Of a DNA stretch of 64,000 bases, positions 17,529 to 27,743 are shown piece by piece. The notes beneath the pieces are model-generated. The model saw only the letters and a program-made list of their open reading frames with translations. It made no database searches and was not told the origin of the DNA. A program made the translations under genes and the position numbers. The stretch comes from Colwellia sp. PAMC 21821 (GTDB lineage Bacteria; Pseudomonadota; Gammaproteobacteria; Enterobacterales; Alteromonadaceae), in the NCBI RefSeq assembly GCF_002077175.1, contig NZ_CP014943.1:3596001-3660000 (forward strand), written 5' to 3'. Each line of letters begins with the position of its first letter. Within the stretch, counting starts at the first letter, position 1.

Positions 17529-20500
17529 TTGTCCACTGCAATCCCCGCAAATGCTAATGCAATTAATAAAGCTAATAAAAACGTCACGTTAAAGTCACTT
17601 TTTGATCTTTTAGATCAGGTTAAGTTATCTGACAAAGCGCGTATTAGAAACCGCTTATTGGGCGTTAAAAAAATAACTGACCAAAGTAAGCAAGAGAAAT
17701 CCTTGCAGCAAATAGCTAAGTCGATCGAGCAATCGATAGCCAATAAGCAACTTCGCCTGGCTAATTTACCTAAAGTAAGTTACCCAGAAGGCTTGCCGGT
17801 TTCACAAAATGTTGATGTTATTGCCAAAGCTATTGCTGAAAACCAAGTGGTGATTATTGCGGGTGAAACTGGCTCAGGTAAAACGACTCAAATTCCAAAA
17901 ATATGTTTACAGCTTGGCCGCGGTATCGACGGTATTATTGGTCATACACAGCCGCGCCGAATTGCAGCAAGAACGGTAGCAAACCGAATTGCAGATGAGC
18001 TAAACACCAAGTTAGGCGACGCGGTAGGTTATAAAGTTCGCTTTAACGACCAAGTGGGTGAACAAAGTTATATTAAACTAATGACCGACGGTATTTTGCT
18101 TGCTGAAATGCAAAAAGATCGCTTGTTACGCCAATACGACACGTTAATTATTGATGAAGCGCATGAGCGTAGTTTAAATATTGATTTTATTCTCGGTTAT
18201 TTACGCCAAATATTGCCTAAACGCCCAGATCTAAAAGTTATTATTACCTCGGCGACGATTGACCCTGAAAAATTTGCTCAACATTTTGCCAGTGCCACCG
18301 GTGTTCCTGCGCCAATTATTGAAGTGTCTGGCAGAACATTCCCGGTTGAAATGCGCTATCGTCCACTGAATGAACTAAACGAAGACAGTGACAGTGATGC
18401 AGATATTATTTCCGGCATTCTTAATGCCGTTGATGAGCTTAGTTCGGAAAACCGTGGTTCAGAAAGTGATGGCGATATATTGGTTTTTCTTAACGGTGAA
18501 CGAGAAATTAGAGATACCGCACGAGCATTAGAAAAAGCTAATTTACGCCATACCAATGTGTTGCCGTTATATTCTCGATTAACGGTTGCCGAACAAAACT
18601 TAATATTTAAACCACATAGCGGCCGTAACATAGTTTTAGCCACTAACGTTGCCGAAACAAGTTTGACGGTGCCCGGTATTAAATACGTTATCGACCCAGG
18701 CACAGCAAGGATTTCGCGCTACAGTTATCGCACTAAAGTACAACGTTTGCCTATTGAAGCCATTTCACAAGCCAGTGCAAATCAGCGAGCCGGTCGTTGT
18801 GGTCGTGTGTCTTCAGGTGTTTGTATTCGCCTTTATGCAGAAGATGACTTTTTAAATCGTCCTGAATTTACCGACCCTGAAATACTTCGTACAAACCTAG
18901 CGACCGTTATATTGCAAATGCTAGCCTTAGACTTAGGCGAAATTGCCGACTTTCCGTTTGTACAGCCACCAGATAACCGTAATATTAATGACGGTGTAAA
19001 ATTATTAGAAGAGCTAGCCGCAATTGATGCCGATTCAACTCGGGTTAAGTTAACACCAATAGGACGCTCGTTATCTAAATTTCCTATTGACCCGCGTTTA
19101 GCCAAAATGATTTTAACCGCAGCAGATTTAGGCTGTATTGAACAAATATTTATTATTGTTAGTGCTTTAAGTATTCAAGACCCACGTGAACGTCCGCATG
19201 AAAAACAACAAGCAGCAGATGAAAAACATGGTCGATTTAAAAACAAACAATCAGACTTTGTTGGTTTATTAAAACTGTGGAGCTATGTTGAAGAACAGCA
19301 GAAGCTTTTAACAAATAATCAATTTCGCCGCTTGTGTCAGAAAGAGTTTTTGTCGTATGTGCGTATTCGTGAATGGCAGGATATTTATAGCCAGTTAACG
19401 CATTCGTTGCGAGAGTTAAAAATTCCGATGAGCCGTATCGAATTGGACTTATCAGAAGAAGCTGAAAAAAATGCCACTAATTCGAATTTAGATATTGTGC
19501 ATCAAGCTATTTTGTCAGGTTTGTTGAGCCATTTAGGTCAGCAAGATGAAAATAGAGAGTACAAAGGCGCTCGCGGCAGTAAGTTTTTTATCTTCCCAGG
19601 CTCAGCCCTCGCTAAAAAATCGCCTAAATGGTTAATGGCAGCAGAGTTAGTTGAAACTAGCCGTTTATTTGCTCGTATGGCCGCTAAAATTGACCCGCTA
19701 TGGCTTGAGCCATTAGCACCACACCTAGTTAAACGCAGCTACAGCGAGCCACACTGGGAGAAGAAGCAGGGCGCTGTAATGGCGTTTGAACAAGTAACAC
19801 TCTACGGCCTGATTATTGTAGGTAAGCGCAGTGTTAACTTTAATAAAATTGAACCTGACACTTGTCGTGAAATATTTATCCGTGAAGCTTTAGTTAACGG
19901 CGAAAGTACGATTAAAGAAGCATTTTTAAAAGAAAATCGCCAACTGGTTGATGAAATTGAAGTCTTAGAACAAAAAGCTCGACGCAAAGATTTCTTGATT
20001 GAAGAACAGCAGTTAGTTGACTTCTATAATGAAAAATTGCCTGAAACTGCTATTTGTCAGCGCAGCTTTTTAGCTTGGTGGAAAAAGCAAAAACAATCTG
20101 ATGCTAAGCTATTAAACTTTACCAAAGCCTTTTTGTTAAAAGAAAGCGCGGTTAAATTATCGGCTAATGAATATCCTGAGACTTGGCAACAAGGCAGTTT
20201 AACACTACCGCTTAGTTATCATTTTAGCCCAGGTGATGCAGATGACGGTATTAGCGTCATGATACCCGTAGGTATTTTAAACCAAGTAGAAAACACCGGT
20301 TTTGATTGGTTGATTCCTGCTTTGCGACTTGAGCTAATTACGGCACTGATCAGAAGCTTACCTAAGTCATTAAGACGTAACTTTGTACCCGCGCCAAACT
20401 ATGCTGAAGCCTGTTTAGCGGCAATATCTAACACCGACATAACGTTAGCCGCTGCGCTTGAAAAACAGTTATTAAGAATGACGGGAGTGCGGTTACCTGA

Positions 20501-21530
20501 AGATGCTTGGCAAGGCGCAGAGCTTGTGCCGCATTTATTAATGAATTTTAAAATTGTTAATGAGCATGGCAAGTTACTTAAAGAAGGGCGTAACCTTGAT
20601 GAGTTAAAAGATAGCTTGCAAGGCAGGGTACAAGCGTCGATTAAAAAGGTGGCTGATAAAGGCATTGAGCGCAGCGATATTGCGCAATGGGATTTTAAAA
20701 ACTTACCCAAAAGCTACGAGAAGAAAGTCGCGAATATCACTATAAAGGCCTTTCCTGCGTTAGTTGATAAAAATAAGTCAGTTGCAATTGAGCTCTTTGA
20801 GCATGAGAGCTTAGCTGAACAAGCCATGCTTGATGGTGTTAGCCGACTTATATTATTGAACATACCTTCACCACTAAAATATTTGCAGGAGAAGTTACCT
20901 AATAAAGCTAAATTAGGGCTGTATTTCAATCCTTTTGGCTCTATAAACGATTTACTGGATGACTGTATTGTTGCGGGCTGCCAATTTTTAGTCAACGAAT
21001 ACGGTGATTTACCGCGCGCTCAAGCTGAGTTTGATGCTTGCAAAGAATATGTTCGTGCCGAAATTGCTGATTGTGTATTAAGTGCCGCGATTAAAGTCGA
21101 ACGCGTATTAAGTTTAGCGCATGATGTACGTAAAAAAATGAAAGGTAAAATGTCGTTAAATGTAGTGCAGTCGCAAGGCGATATTAAAAGCCAGTTAGAG
21201 ACTCTAGTTTTTAAAGGCTTTATTACTAAAGCAGGATATCAACGTTTAGATGATATTGCTCGGTACTTAACCGCTATGCTACGACGTTTAGAGAAATTAC
21301 AAATAGACCCAAATCAAGACCGATTGAAAATGATAGAGGTTGAAAAAGTACAAAAAGCGTTAGATGCTGTTGTTGCTCAACAACCCAAAGGACAGCCTTT
21401 AAGTAAAGCATTAGTGCAGGGATACTGGATGATTGAAGAGTTGCGAGTATCACTTTTCGCGCAAAACTTGAAAACACCGTTTCCAATCTCAGCTAAGCGG
21501 GTATTGAACTACCTAAAAGAAAATGCATAA
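17529..21530 (+). CDS. hrpA: ATP-dependent RNA helicase HrpA
   Basis: DEAH-box RNA helicase of 1333 residues (E. coli HrpA is about 1300), acting in the cytoplasm on mRNA and stalled ribosomes. Motif I GETGSGKT is at residues 112-119, the DEAH box (DEAHERSLNIDF) at 209, then TSATID, NVAETSLTVPGI and QRAGRCGR; the long C-terminal DUF3418 region follows. The start is TTG at 17529: reading upstream in frame there is a stop at 17493 with no ATG or GTG in between, and the next internal Met is far inside motif Ib. A GAG lies 7 bases before the TTG. The start is therefore non-ATG, which may keep translation low. Confidence 0.95.
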   Translation: MSTAIPANANAINKANKNVTLKSLFDLLDQVKLSDKARIRNRLLGVKKITDQSKQEKSLQQIAKSIEQSIANKQLRLANLPKVSYPEGLPVSQNVDVIAKAIAENQVVIIAGETGSGKTTQIPKICLQLGRGIDGIIGHTQPRRIAARTVANRIADELNTKLGDAVGYKVRFNDQVGEQSYIKLMTDGILLAEMQKDRLLRQYDTLIIDEAHERSLNIDFILGYLRQILPKRPDLKVIITSATIDPEKFAQHFASATGVPAPIIEVSGRTFPVEMRYRPLNELNEDSDSDADIISGILNAVDELSSENRGSESDGDILVFLNGEREIRDTARALEKANLRHTNVLPLYSRLTVAEQNLIFKPHSGRNIVLATNVAETSLTVPGIKYVIDPGTARISRYSYRTKVQRLPIEAISQASANQRAGRCGRVSSGVCIRLYAEDDFLNRPEFTDPEILRTNLATVILQMLALDLGEIADFPFVQPPDNRNINDGVKLLEELAAIDADSTRVKLTPIGRSLSKFPIDPRLAKMILTAADLGCIEQIFIIVSALSIQDPRERPHEKQQAADEKHGRFKNKQSDFVGLLKLWSYVEEQQKLLTNNQFRRLCQKEFLSYVRIREWQDIYSQLTHSLRELKIPMSRIELDLSEEAEKNATNSNLDIVHQAILSGLLSHLGQQDENREYKGARGSKFFIFPGSALAKKSPKWLMAAELVETSRLFARMAAKIDPLWLEPLAPHLVKRSYSEPHWEKKQGAVMAFEQVTLYGLIIVGKRSVNFNKIEPDTCREIFIREALVNGESTIKEAFLKENRQLVDEIEVLEQKARRKDFLIEEQQLVDFYNEKLPETAICQRSFLAWWKKQKQSDAKLLNFTKAFLLKESAVKLSANEYPETWQQGSLTLPLSYHFSPGDADDGISVMIPVGILNQVENTGFDWLIPALRLELITALIRSLPKSLRRNFVPAPNYAEACLAAISNTDITLAAALEKQLLRMTGVRLPEDAWQGAELVPHLLMNFKIVNEHGKLLKEGRNLDELKDSLQGRVQASIKKVADKGIERSDIAQWDFKNLPKSYEKKVANITIKAFPALVDKNKSVAIELFEHESLAEQAMLDGVSRLILLNIPSPLKYLQEKLPNKAKLGLYFNPFGSINDLLDDCIVAGCQFLVNEYGDLPRAQAEFDACKEYVRAEIADCVLSAAIKVERVLSLAHDVRKKMKGKMSLNVVQSQGDIKSQLETLVFKGFITKAGYQRLDDIARYLTAMLRRLEKLQIDPNQDRLKMIEVEKVQKALDAVVAQQPKGQPLSKALVQGYWMIEELRVSLFAQNLKTPFPISAKRVLNYLKENA

Positions 21531-21609
21531 TTTCAAGGCACAATGATTTGACAGTGATGGTCACGATTAGTATAAGTAATACAAACTATAATAAAACATT
21601 GGAGTAGTA

Positions 21610-21909
21610 ATGGTTAATTACGATGACAAGCGCAACTTTTATCGCATGATGTTAAACAGTGAAGTAACCGTGACCATTATTGACGATGAAGCTAATAGTA
21701 AAGTTTCAGCTACGTGTCGTGACTTAAGTGCGACAGGGATCGCGATTGAAATGGAGCACCCAATAGAAATGAATACAGCGGTGCGTATCAGTGTTCAGTC
21801 GGCTAACAGTGCTGTGCAACCATTAGATGCAAAAGGCAAAGTGGTTAGAGTAACTGAAGAGAGCGCAAACTGTTATTTGATTGGCGTTAATATCACTGAA
21901 ATTGATTAA
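21610..21909 (+). CDS. PilZ-domain protein
   Basis: A stand-alone 99-residue PilZ domain, a cyclic di-GMP receptor. Both binding signatures can be seen: a KRNFYR variant of the RxxxR motif at residues 7-12 and DLSATG (D/NxSxxG) at about residue 39. A TTGGAG ribosome-binding site lies 5 bases before the ATG. It is convergent with rlmI, 88 bases away, and follows hrpA by 79 bases. The output partner is unknown; short PilZ proteins commonly affect motility or exopolysaccharide. Confidence 0.9.
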   Translation: MVNYDDKRNFYRMMLNSEVTVTIIDDEANSKVSATCRDLSATGIAIEMEHPIEMNTAVRISVQSANSAVQPLDAKGKVVRVTEESANCYLIGVNITEID

Positions 21910-21949
21910 GTCATTATTGATTAATTTTTCATGAGTGATGTGACATAGC

Positions 21950-21976
21950 TGTAGCTAGCAACATAAACTAGCTACA
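21950..21976. other. Hairpin between convergent PilZ and rlmI genes
   Basis: Inverted repeat TGTAGCTAG / CTAGCTACA (9 bp, 9-base loop) in the short gap between two convergent genes. The position suits a bidirectional terminator, but there is no T-run on either side. Confidence 0.45.
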
Positions 21977-21997
21977 ACTGAAATTTATACCAGTAAG

Positions 21998-23188
21998 CTA
22001 TTCAACTTGGCAAACCAGGCCTTTTAGGTAATAACCTTCTGGGTAATTAGACGACACTGGATGATCGGCAGCTTGATGCAGTCTATCAACAAAATATGCA
22101 TTTCTTTTCGCATCTAATGCCGCATCGGCAACCACTTTTTGAAATAAGTTAGATTCCATCAAACCAGAGCAAGAAAAAGTTAACAATATGCCATTGGGCT
22201 TAAGTAACTGCATTGCTAACATGTTGATATCTTTATAACCACGACAAGCACCCGTGAGTTGAGCTTTTGATTCAACAAACTTAGGTGGGTCGAGAATGAT
22301 CATATCAAATGTGCGTTTTTCTTCACGGTACTGACGTAATAATTTAAAAACATCTGCTTTAACGAATGAAATATCTTTATCACTTAAGTTATTAAGTTCA
22401 ACGTTTTTCTTTGCTAGGTCAAGTGCCGATTCTGAAACATCAACATTAATGACTTCTTTAGCACCACCTGCTGCACAATGCAGGGCAAACGTACCCGTAT
22501 ATGAGAAGCAGTTTAATACCGACTTATCTTTGGCATATTTACCAGCGGCAAGTCTAGATTCACGTTGATCTAAATAAAAGCCAGTTTTGTGGCCTTGGGC
22601 AACATCAACATGAATTTTAATGCCGTGTTCTTCAATAATACATTCGGTTGATTCTTGTGGCTCTGTTAACCAGCCTGTTACGGGTTCTAAGCCTTCTTTT
22701 TTACGTACGTCAACATCTGAGCGCTCATAGATATGACAACCCGGGTAGAGCGCTTTAAGACACTCAACTAAGGTATAGCGGTGAAAGTCTGCTCCGGCGC
22801 TAAGTAATTGGCAAACAATAAAGTCGTCGTATTTATCTATAGTAATACCGGGGAGGCCGTCAGACTCGCCTGCAATGAGTCTATAACCCGTTAAGCCGCC
22901 TTTTTCGATGAACCAATCGCGTCTTTTTTGAGCGCTTAACAATTTATTACGAAAAAAATTGCTATCAATTTCTTCATCAATATCAAAACTCCAAACACGA
23001 ATTCTAATTTGAGATTCAGGGGAATAAGCGCCTTTAGCAAGCCAATTACCTTTATTATCAAAGACATCGACTGTATCACCAAGTAAAGGGTTACCTTTAA
23101 TTTTGTTGATTGCTTGTGAAAAAATCCAAGGATGTTTCCTGCGTAATGATTTCTCACGAGCAACTTTTAAATAAATTCTTGCTGACAT
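21998..23188 (-). CDS. rlmI: 23S rRNA m5C1962 methyltransferase RlmI
   Basis: SAM-dependent cytosine-5 methyltransferase acting on 23S rRNA, 396 residues, the same length as E. coli RlmI. An N-terminal PUA domain ([19 protein letters not shown] to about residue 75) is followed by the Rossmann methyltransferase domain with [29 protein letters not shown] (motif I) and [14 protein letters not shown] (motif IV), then a TFSCSG end motif with the likely catalytic Cys. The gene is transcribed toward the PilZ gene and is divergent from acylphosphatase, with about 160 bases between the two starts. Confidence 0.93.
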   Translation of the reverse strand: MSARIYLKVAREKSLRRKHPWIFSQAINKIKGNPLLGDTVDVFDNKGNWLAKGAYSPESQIRIRVWSFDIDEEIDSNFFRNKLLSAQKRRDWFIEKGGLTGYRLIAGESDGLPGITIDKYDDFIVCQLLSAGADFHRYTLVECLKALYPGCHIYERSDVDVRKKEGLEPVTGWLTEPQESTECIIEEHGIKIHVDVAQGHKTGFYLDQRESRLAAGKYAKDKSVLNCFSYTGTFALHCAAGGAKEVINVDVSESALDLAKKNVELNNLSDKDISFVKADVFKLLRQYREEKRTFDMIILDPPKFVESKAQLTGACRGYKDINMLAMQLLKPNGILLTFSCSGLMESNLFQKVVADAALDAKRNAYFVDRLHQAADHPVSSNYPEGYYLKGLVCQVE

Positions 23189-23346
23189 AGGCCTATACTT
23201 ATAATTAACAATAATAATTGCGCGAGTTTAGTCAATGCAAGACTAGGGTGCAATGTTCTATTTTAACTATTTTTCATTTCAGCATTCGGATGGGAATGAA
23301 AGTTAAAAATAACAATAACAAGAAACGCATATTAAGGTGGAATATT

Positions 23347-23616
23347 ATGAATGTAAGTTACATGGCGCATGTCAGCGGCAGGGTTCAAGGCGTTTATTTT
23401 CGGGCTTCTAGCCAGCAAATTGCCATTGAGTATAGCTTAAGCGGATATGCGCGTAATTTAACTAACGGTGGTGTTGAAGTACTGATGTGTGGTGAAGAGA
23501 AAAACATAGAAAAAATGATAAAGTGGCTCGAGCAAGGCCCTCCTGAAGCGGAGGTTGATAATATTGACGTGCAAAAAGTGCCATGGCAAGAGCATCACTT
23601 TTTTGCGATTAGCTAA
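23347..23616 (+). CDS. acyP: Acylphosphatase
   Basis: Small hydrolase of acyl phosphates, 89 residues. The active-site loop GRVQGVYFR with its phosphate-binding Arg and the GYARNLTNGGVEVLMCG segment with the catalytic Asn are both intact. The ATG at 23347 is chosen because AAGGTGG precedes it by 6 bases and it gives the usual family length; the frame stays open 129 bases upstream without homology. Divergently arranged with rlmI, which is a common neighbourhood for this gene. Confidence 0.92.
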   Translation: MNVSYMAHVSGRVQGVYFRASSQQIAIEYSLSGYARNLTNGGVEVLMCGEEKNIEKMIKWLEQGPPEAEVDNIDVQKVPWQEHHFFAIS

Positions 23617-23713
23617 GTATAATATCAATTGTAGTAAATTTTATCTCATTGGTATTTAAAGCTAAATAAGGCAAAATACCCATTGAAACATCAGTATATA
23701 AAAAGGAAGTAAA

Positions 23714-24691
23714 TTGCGTTATATAGCTATTAATGAACAACAGCAGTTAAGTTTTGATGAAGTTGAAAAGCCAGTAATAGGTGACGACGAATGTCTCATC
23801 AAAGTCAGGGCTATTGGGGTTAATCGCGCTGATATTTTACAAAAGCAAGGCAGTTATCCACCACCGCCAGGCGAGTCTACTATTCTTGGTATTGAAGCTT
23901 GTGGTGAGTTAGTCGCTATTGGCGAGCAACAATCTAGCTGGAGTATTGGCGACAAGGTTTTCGCTATTGTTCCCGGCGGCGCTTACGCACAATACGTTAA
24001 AGTGAAAACCGCTCACTTAATAAAACTGCCTGAAAATTTTACTTATGCTCAAGGCGCGGCAATGGCGGAAGTTTTTTTAACCGCTTATCAATGTTTATTT
24101 ACTATCGCTAACTTACAACCCAAAGCGAAAGTGCTGATCCATGCAGGGGCCAGTGGCGTAGGTACTGCGGCTATTCAGCTCGCAAAATACTTAAATTGCA
24201 CCGTTACCGTTACAGTTGGCAATGAAGATAAAGCAGATGCCTGTAAAGCATTAGGTGCTGATGACGCGATAAATTATCAACAAACTGATTTTGTTGATTG
24301 GGCAAAACAAAAAGCGCAGAACTTTGATGTTATTTTAGATGTGGTTGCGGGTGAGTATGTAAATAAAAATATTAGCGTGTGTGCCTTAGATGGTCATATC
24401 GTTATGCTTTCAATGCTTGGCGGCCGTTTTGCAGAAAATATCGATGTGGCTAAAATGCTCGTCAAACGAGTCAATATTCACGCTACTACATTACGTAGTC
24501 GAAGTAATGATTATAAAACCAAACTAATTAACGCCTTTATTGATGATTTTTATCAATGCCTTGAAATAGGTTCAATCAGTCCGGTTATTTATAAACAATA
24601 TAGTTGGCAAGAAGTAGAAGTTGCTCATCATGTTATGTTAAATAATGAAAATATTGGTAAAATAGTATTAACCATCGACGAACAGTGTTAA
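23714..24691 (+). CDS. NAD(P)H quinone oxidoreductase, PIG3 family
   Basis: A 325-residue zinc-independent medium-chain reductase. The opening pattern GVNRADILQKQGSYPPPPGES is characteristic of the PIG3 quinone oxidoreductases; the nucleotide-binding motif is HAGASGVGTAAIQLAKYL, and no structural zinc cysteines are present. The start is TTG at 23714, supported by AAGGAAGT with a 4-base spacing and by the family's usual MRYI-type N-terminus. It converges on the next gene with a 4-base overlap of the two stop regions, so the pair may interfere with each other's transcription. Confidence 0.9.
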   Translation: MRYIAINEQQQLSFDEVEKPVIGDDECLIKVRAIGVNRADILQKQGSYPPPPGESTILGIEACGELVAIGEQQSSWSIGDKVFAIVPGGAYAQYVKVKTAHLIKLPENFTYAQGAAMAEVFLTAYQCLFTIANLQPKAKVLIHAGASGVGTAAIQLAKYLNCTVTVTVGNEDKADACKALGADDAINYQQTDFVDWAKQKAQNFDVILDVVAGEYVNKNISVCALDGHIVMLSMLGGRFAENIDVAKMLVKRVNIHATTLRSRSNDYKTKLINAFIDDFYQCLEIGSISPVIYKQYSWQEVEVAHHVMLNNENIGKIVLTIDEQC

Positions 24692-25611
24692 CGCGGATTA
24701 TCGACGGTAAACTTGGTGTCTAATTCTCTCACTTTAACATTAACTCCGGCTGCAATTAAGTTCTGAAAAAAGTCATATATTTGGCAACTGGACACCTGTT
24801 TACAAATAATTTCATATTTTAAAATAGCGGTTTTATGGCTTTGTAATGAAGCCTGATTCAGCCAATAAAGTGCTTTATTAAGATCTTTCTCTATGTATTG
24901 ACCATTGATATACATTTCAGCTAGGTTTAGTTGCCCTTTGGCGAAACCAAAGTTTGCTGATTTAGTAAATAACTCAAATGCTTGTTGTAAGTTAGTTTCA
25001 CTGAAACGCTCATTAAGAAAAGCTTCACCTGATAAATTATCTCTTCGCCCAGGTACAAAATTACTACTGCGAAGCTTTCTTTGCGCAGGGCTTACATGCT
25101 GCCCTAAAAGTTTATCGCGCACTGGGCGCATGGCCTGATAAATAGCACCGGTATTTAATTTTTGTTGAATTTGTTGGTGCTTATAATCAAAGCGTTTAGC
25201 TTCGAAATAGTCTACATAAGTTAATTGACCATAGTAAATACTATTAATGGCTGCATGGTGGCTGGGATAATAAAAACCGCCATAAGTTAAAGTAATAATA
25301 TCACCAGTTATATCAACTACCTTGGCAAGGCGATATTTTTCATTAGGTCTTAATTTGTCGCTCAGAAGTCGAAAATCAAGAAAATAAATATCATTAATTT
25401 TTGGTGTCGCTATTATTTCAAGGGTTTGTTGTTTTTCCTGATAGGATTTATAAACGACATAGTAGCTGTAATAGGCTATACATAATAATACAGGGATTAA
25501 TAAGGATTTTTTTGTAAAAATAAGCTGTTGAAACAAGGTTAAAAAAGTTGATGCCGAAAGTCGCTTATCTTCCTGTTCAATACTATTCTTTAACGCATTT
25601 ACTTTAACCAT
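24688..25611 (-). CDS. Membrane-anchored Sel1-like repeat protein
   Basis: A 307-residue protein of unknown role. A single membrane span (about residues 36-54, SLLIPVLLCIAYYSYYVVY) follows a charged cytoplasmic N-terminus. The C-terminal third has Sel1/TPR-like units (AFELFTKSANFGFAKGQLNL, AEMYINGQYIEKDLNKALYW), usually a protein-protein interaction scaffold. The middle region (residues 60-180) is unrecognised. It ends within the stop region of the oppositely transcribed PIG3-type gene. Orientation and single anchor suggest the repeats face the periplasm, but the topology is not certain. Confidence 0.7.
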   Translation of the reverse strand: MVKVNALKNSIEQEDKRLSASTFLTLFQQLIFTKKSLLIPVLLCIAYYSYYVVYKSYQEKQQTLEIIATPKINDIYFLDFRLLSDKLRPNEKYRLAKVVDITGDIITLTYGGFYYPSHHAAINSIYYGQLTYVDYFEAKRFDYKHQQIQQKLNTGAIYQAMRPVRDKLLGQHVSPAQRKLRSSNFVPGRRDNLSGEAFLNERFSETNLQQAFELFTKSANFGFAKGQLNLAEMYINGQYIEKDLNKALYWLNQASLQSHKTAILKYEIICKQVSSCQIYDFFQNLIAAGVNVKVRELDTKFTVDNPR

Positions 25612-26012
25612 GTTATATCCTTATAAATTTTAATTGCTCTGGTATAGCTCCATTGGCAAGCCACATTTTTGCTAAAAAAAGTATACTTTTTGTTCGTGAA
25701 CTCAATAACCTTAACACCTTTAAGTTTAATATTAAAATTACTCAAATGATGGCTACATTAACTATGCCACTACAATAATTCAATTGAATCAACTGCAAAG
25801 GCTATGTGCCGTAACCAAGAGTCTCAAGAGCTTGGTTTTATAGGGGAGTTAGGAAGCGAAAAATTGCAATTTGGCCAGCGTCCGATAAGGCTAAAACGAA
25901 TTTATGTGAGTTTCGCTTCTTTCTAAAGTTTTCAGAAGTAGGGGGAGTTAGAACAAATATCTAGCGGCGTGATATATCGCATTTTACATGGTTTTGCTTC
26001 TGATATAAGTAT
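25612..26012. other. Intergenic region with a terminator-like hairpin
   Basis: About 400 bases without a supported gene. It contains the promoter side of the Sel1-like gene and a hairpin AACCAAG / CTTGGTT at 25813-25837 followed by TTTATA. No further structure was recognised. Confidence 0.5.
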
Positions 26013-26219
26013 TTAACCTACATATTTAAAGCGCTTAATTAACTTTCCATCTCTTTCAATGGTTTCATCAAACATCGTCAGTGGCCTAACCCAAATTGCT
26101 CGTTCACCGTATTCAGGTTGATAAACAACCATCGCTTCTTCTGTTTCGCTGTGTGTTGCTAAATGTAATACTTGGTAAAAGTTACCTTTAAAATGTTGAT
26201 ACCGTCCGATCTTAAGCAT
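26013..26219 (-). CDS. DUF1653 family protein
   Basis: A 68-residue protein with the DUF1653 pattern: GRYQHFKGNFYQVLHLATHS, EEAMVVYQPEYGERAIWVRP and a closing MFDETIERDGKLIKRFKYV. It is a small beta-rich fold of unknown function. It follows moaE by 16 bases on the same strand and is probably the last gene of the moaCDE transcript, although I know of no functional tie to molybdopterin synthesis. Confidence 0.88.
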   Translation of the reverse strand: MLKIGRYQHFKGNFYQVLHLATHSETEEAMVVYQPEYGERAIWVRPLTMFDETIERDGKLIKRFKYVG

Positions 26220-26235
26220 GTATATCTCAATATTG

Positions 26236-26706
26236 TTAGCTTGTTAGTTTGTTAGTTATTTTTTTCGACCATTGCTGTGAAATCTCATCATCACTGGCTT
26301 TGGCGTCTAACCATTTACTGCCTTGCGTGGTCAGCTCTTTTTTCCAAAACGGTGCTTTAGTTTTCAAAAAGTCGATAAGAAATTCGCAAGCAGCAAAGGC
26401 GGCTTTACGATGTGGACTGGTTACACCAATAAAAACAATTTGTTCACCAAGTTTTAAGTCGCCAACGCGATGAATAATAGTTACTTTATTCAATGGCCAA
26501 TGTTCGCGAGCTTCAGTCTCTAGGTTACTCAATACTTTTTCTGTCATGCCAGGGTAGTGTTCTAAAGATAAGCCTTGGACACCCAACCCCTCGTTAAAAT
26601 CCCTGACTTTACCGACAAAAGTGACTACAGCACCATCTTGGTTGTCAGTGGCGAGTTTTTGATATTCATCGGCAACGACAAAATCGTTCTGTTGTACGTA
26701 AATCAT
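26236..26706 (-). CDS. moaE: Molybdopterin synthase catalytic subunit MoaE
   Basis: Large subunit of molybdopterin synthase, 156 residues. It transfers sulfur from the MoaD thiocarboxylate to cyclic pyranopterin. GAVVTFVGKVRDFNEG, LEHYPGMTEK, IIHRVGDLKLGE and the C-terminal APFWKKEL with the conserved Lys pair are present. The ATG at 26706, one base after the moaD stop, gives the usual MIYVQ-type start; the frame is open upstream through moaD but has no homology there. Confidence 0.95.
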   Translation of the reverse strand: MIYVQQNDFVVADEYQKLATDNQDGAVVTFVGKVRDFNEGLGVQGLSLEHYPGMTEKVLSNLETEAREHWPLNKVTIIHRVGDLKLGEQIVFIGVTSPHRKAAFAACEFLIDFLKTKAPFWKKELTTQGSKWLDAKASDDEISQQWSKKITNKLTS

Positions 26707-26707
26707 A

Positions 26708-26956
26708 TTAGCCGCCGGTAACTGGAGGAAAAAAGGCAACTTCGTCACCCTCATTAACGTTATGTGACCAGTCAGTGATCTGCTGGTTAACGGCAACAAG
26801 TAAGCTATCAGCGGTCATAACCTCAGCCCATAAATCGTCGGTGTTAGCGAGTTGCTGACGAATATGCTCTGTGGTCATATCTTCTGATATCGAAATTTGT
26901 AAACTGTCTGTTGATAATTGTTCGCGTAGGCGAGCAAAAAACAATACGTTTATCAT
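26708..26956 (-). CDS. moaD: Molybdopterin synthase sulfur carrier MoaD
   Basis: Ubiquitin-like sulfur carrier of molybdopterin synthase, 82 residues, ending in the required Gly-Gly (FFPPVTGG), the site of thiocarboxylation. The start at 26956 (MINVLFFARLREQL) is preferred to an ATG 12 bases upstream because GGAG lies 6-7 bases before it and the family begins with this first strand. It sits between moaC and moaE with almost no spacing. Confidence 0.94.
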   Translation of the reverse strand: MINVLFFARLREQLSTDSLQISISEDMTTEHIRQQLANTDDLWAEVMTADSLLVAVNQQITDWSHNVNEGDEVAFFPPVTGG

Positions 26957-26967
26957 TATTAGCTCCA

Positions 26968-27462
26968 TTAATTCGTTGTAGGCTGGTGAAAGTAACTGCC
27001 CGATTTTCCACCTTGTTTTTCACATAAATGGATATTAGTAATTATCATATCTTTTTGTACGGCTTTACACATGTCGTAAATGGTAAGGGCTGCTGTTGAA
27101 GCGGCAGTTAATGCTTCCATTTCAACACCGGTTTTACCTGAAAGTTTACAAAGTGCGGTAATTTTAACGCGATTTTGTATAGGCTCAGCCACTATATCGA
27201 CTTCGATTTTTGTCAGCATAAGCGGATGACAAAGGGGAATTAGTTCACTGGTTTTTTTTGCTGCCATGATGCCGGCAATTCTTGCAGTAGCAAAAACATC
27301 ACCTTTGTGGTGCTTACCTTCAACAATCATCGCTAAAGTTTGCGCTGACATTTCAATATAAGCTTGAGCAATGGCAGTACGCTCAGTAACTTTTTTTTCG
27401 GTAACGTCTACCATGTGGGCATCGCCATCGGCATTAATGTGAGTAAATTCGTTGCTCATCAA
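26968..27462 (-). CDS. moaC: Cyclic pyranopterin monophosphate synthase MoaC
   Basis: Second enzyme of molybdopterin synthesis, 164 residues. Family blocks are intact: [49 protein letters not shown] and [14 protein letters not shown] with the active-site Lys/Asp region. Two adjacent Met codons (27462 and 27459) are equally possible starts. First gene of a moaC-moaD-moaE unit; moaA and moaB/mogA are not in the window, and I saw no molybdenum-cofactor riboswitch-like structure upstream. Confidence 0.95.
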   Translation of the reverse strand: MMSNEFTHINADGDAHMVDVTEKKVTERTAIAQAYIEMSAQTLAMIVEGKHHKGDVFATARIAGIMAAKKTSELIPLCHPLMLTKIEVDIVAEPIQNRVKITALCKLSGKTGVEMEALTAASTAALTIYDMCKAVQKDMIITNIHLCEKQGGKSGSYFHQPTTN

Positions 27463-27743
27463 AAAATAATCTCTTCATAGTTAGCTATTCAGCTTTTTGT
27501 AAATACACCGTTTATATTACATTATCTTAGCGCTGACTTAGAGACTATTTAGAGATTTAAATTAAGATATATATTCGATTTTTATTTTAAGGCGATCAGA
27601 AAGATATTTTTAGAAGTAGAATGAGCTTGTGAAGTTGAAGTGCTAAAAGAGTAGGTATAAAGCTATAGTGTGTTTAAAAGGATTTTTTAAGGTGAATTTA
27701 AAGTGGTATGCTAATTTTTTAGAGAAGTATATAAGAATATAAA
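27463..27743. other. Gap between moaC and the tRNA array
   Basis: About 280 AT-rich bases that should contain the moaC promoter and the 3' end of the tRNA transcript. I could not identify a convincing terminator or promoter. Confidence 0.4.

Noticed and set aside
27463..27743. Molybdenum-cofactor riboswitch upstream of moaC
   Set aside because: I could not find the conserved multi-helix arrangement, and the region is very AT-rich.
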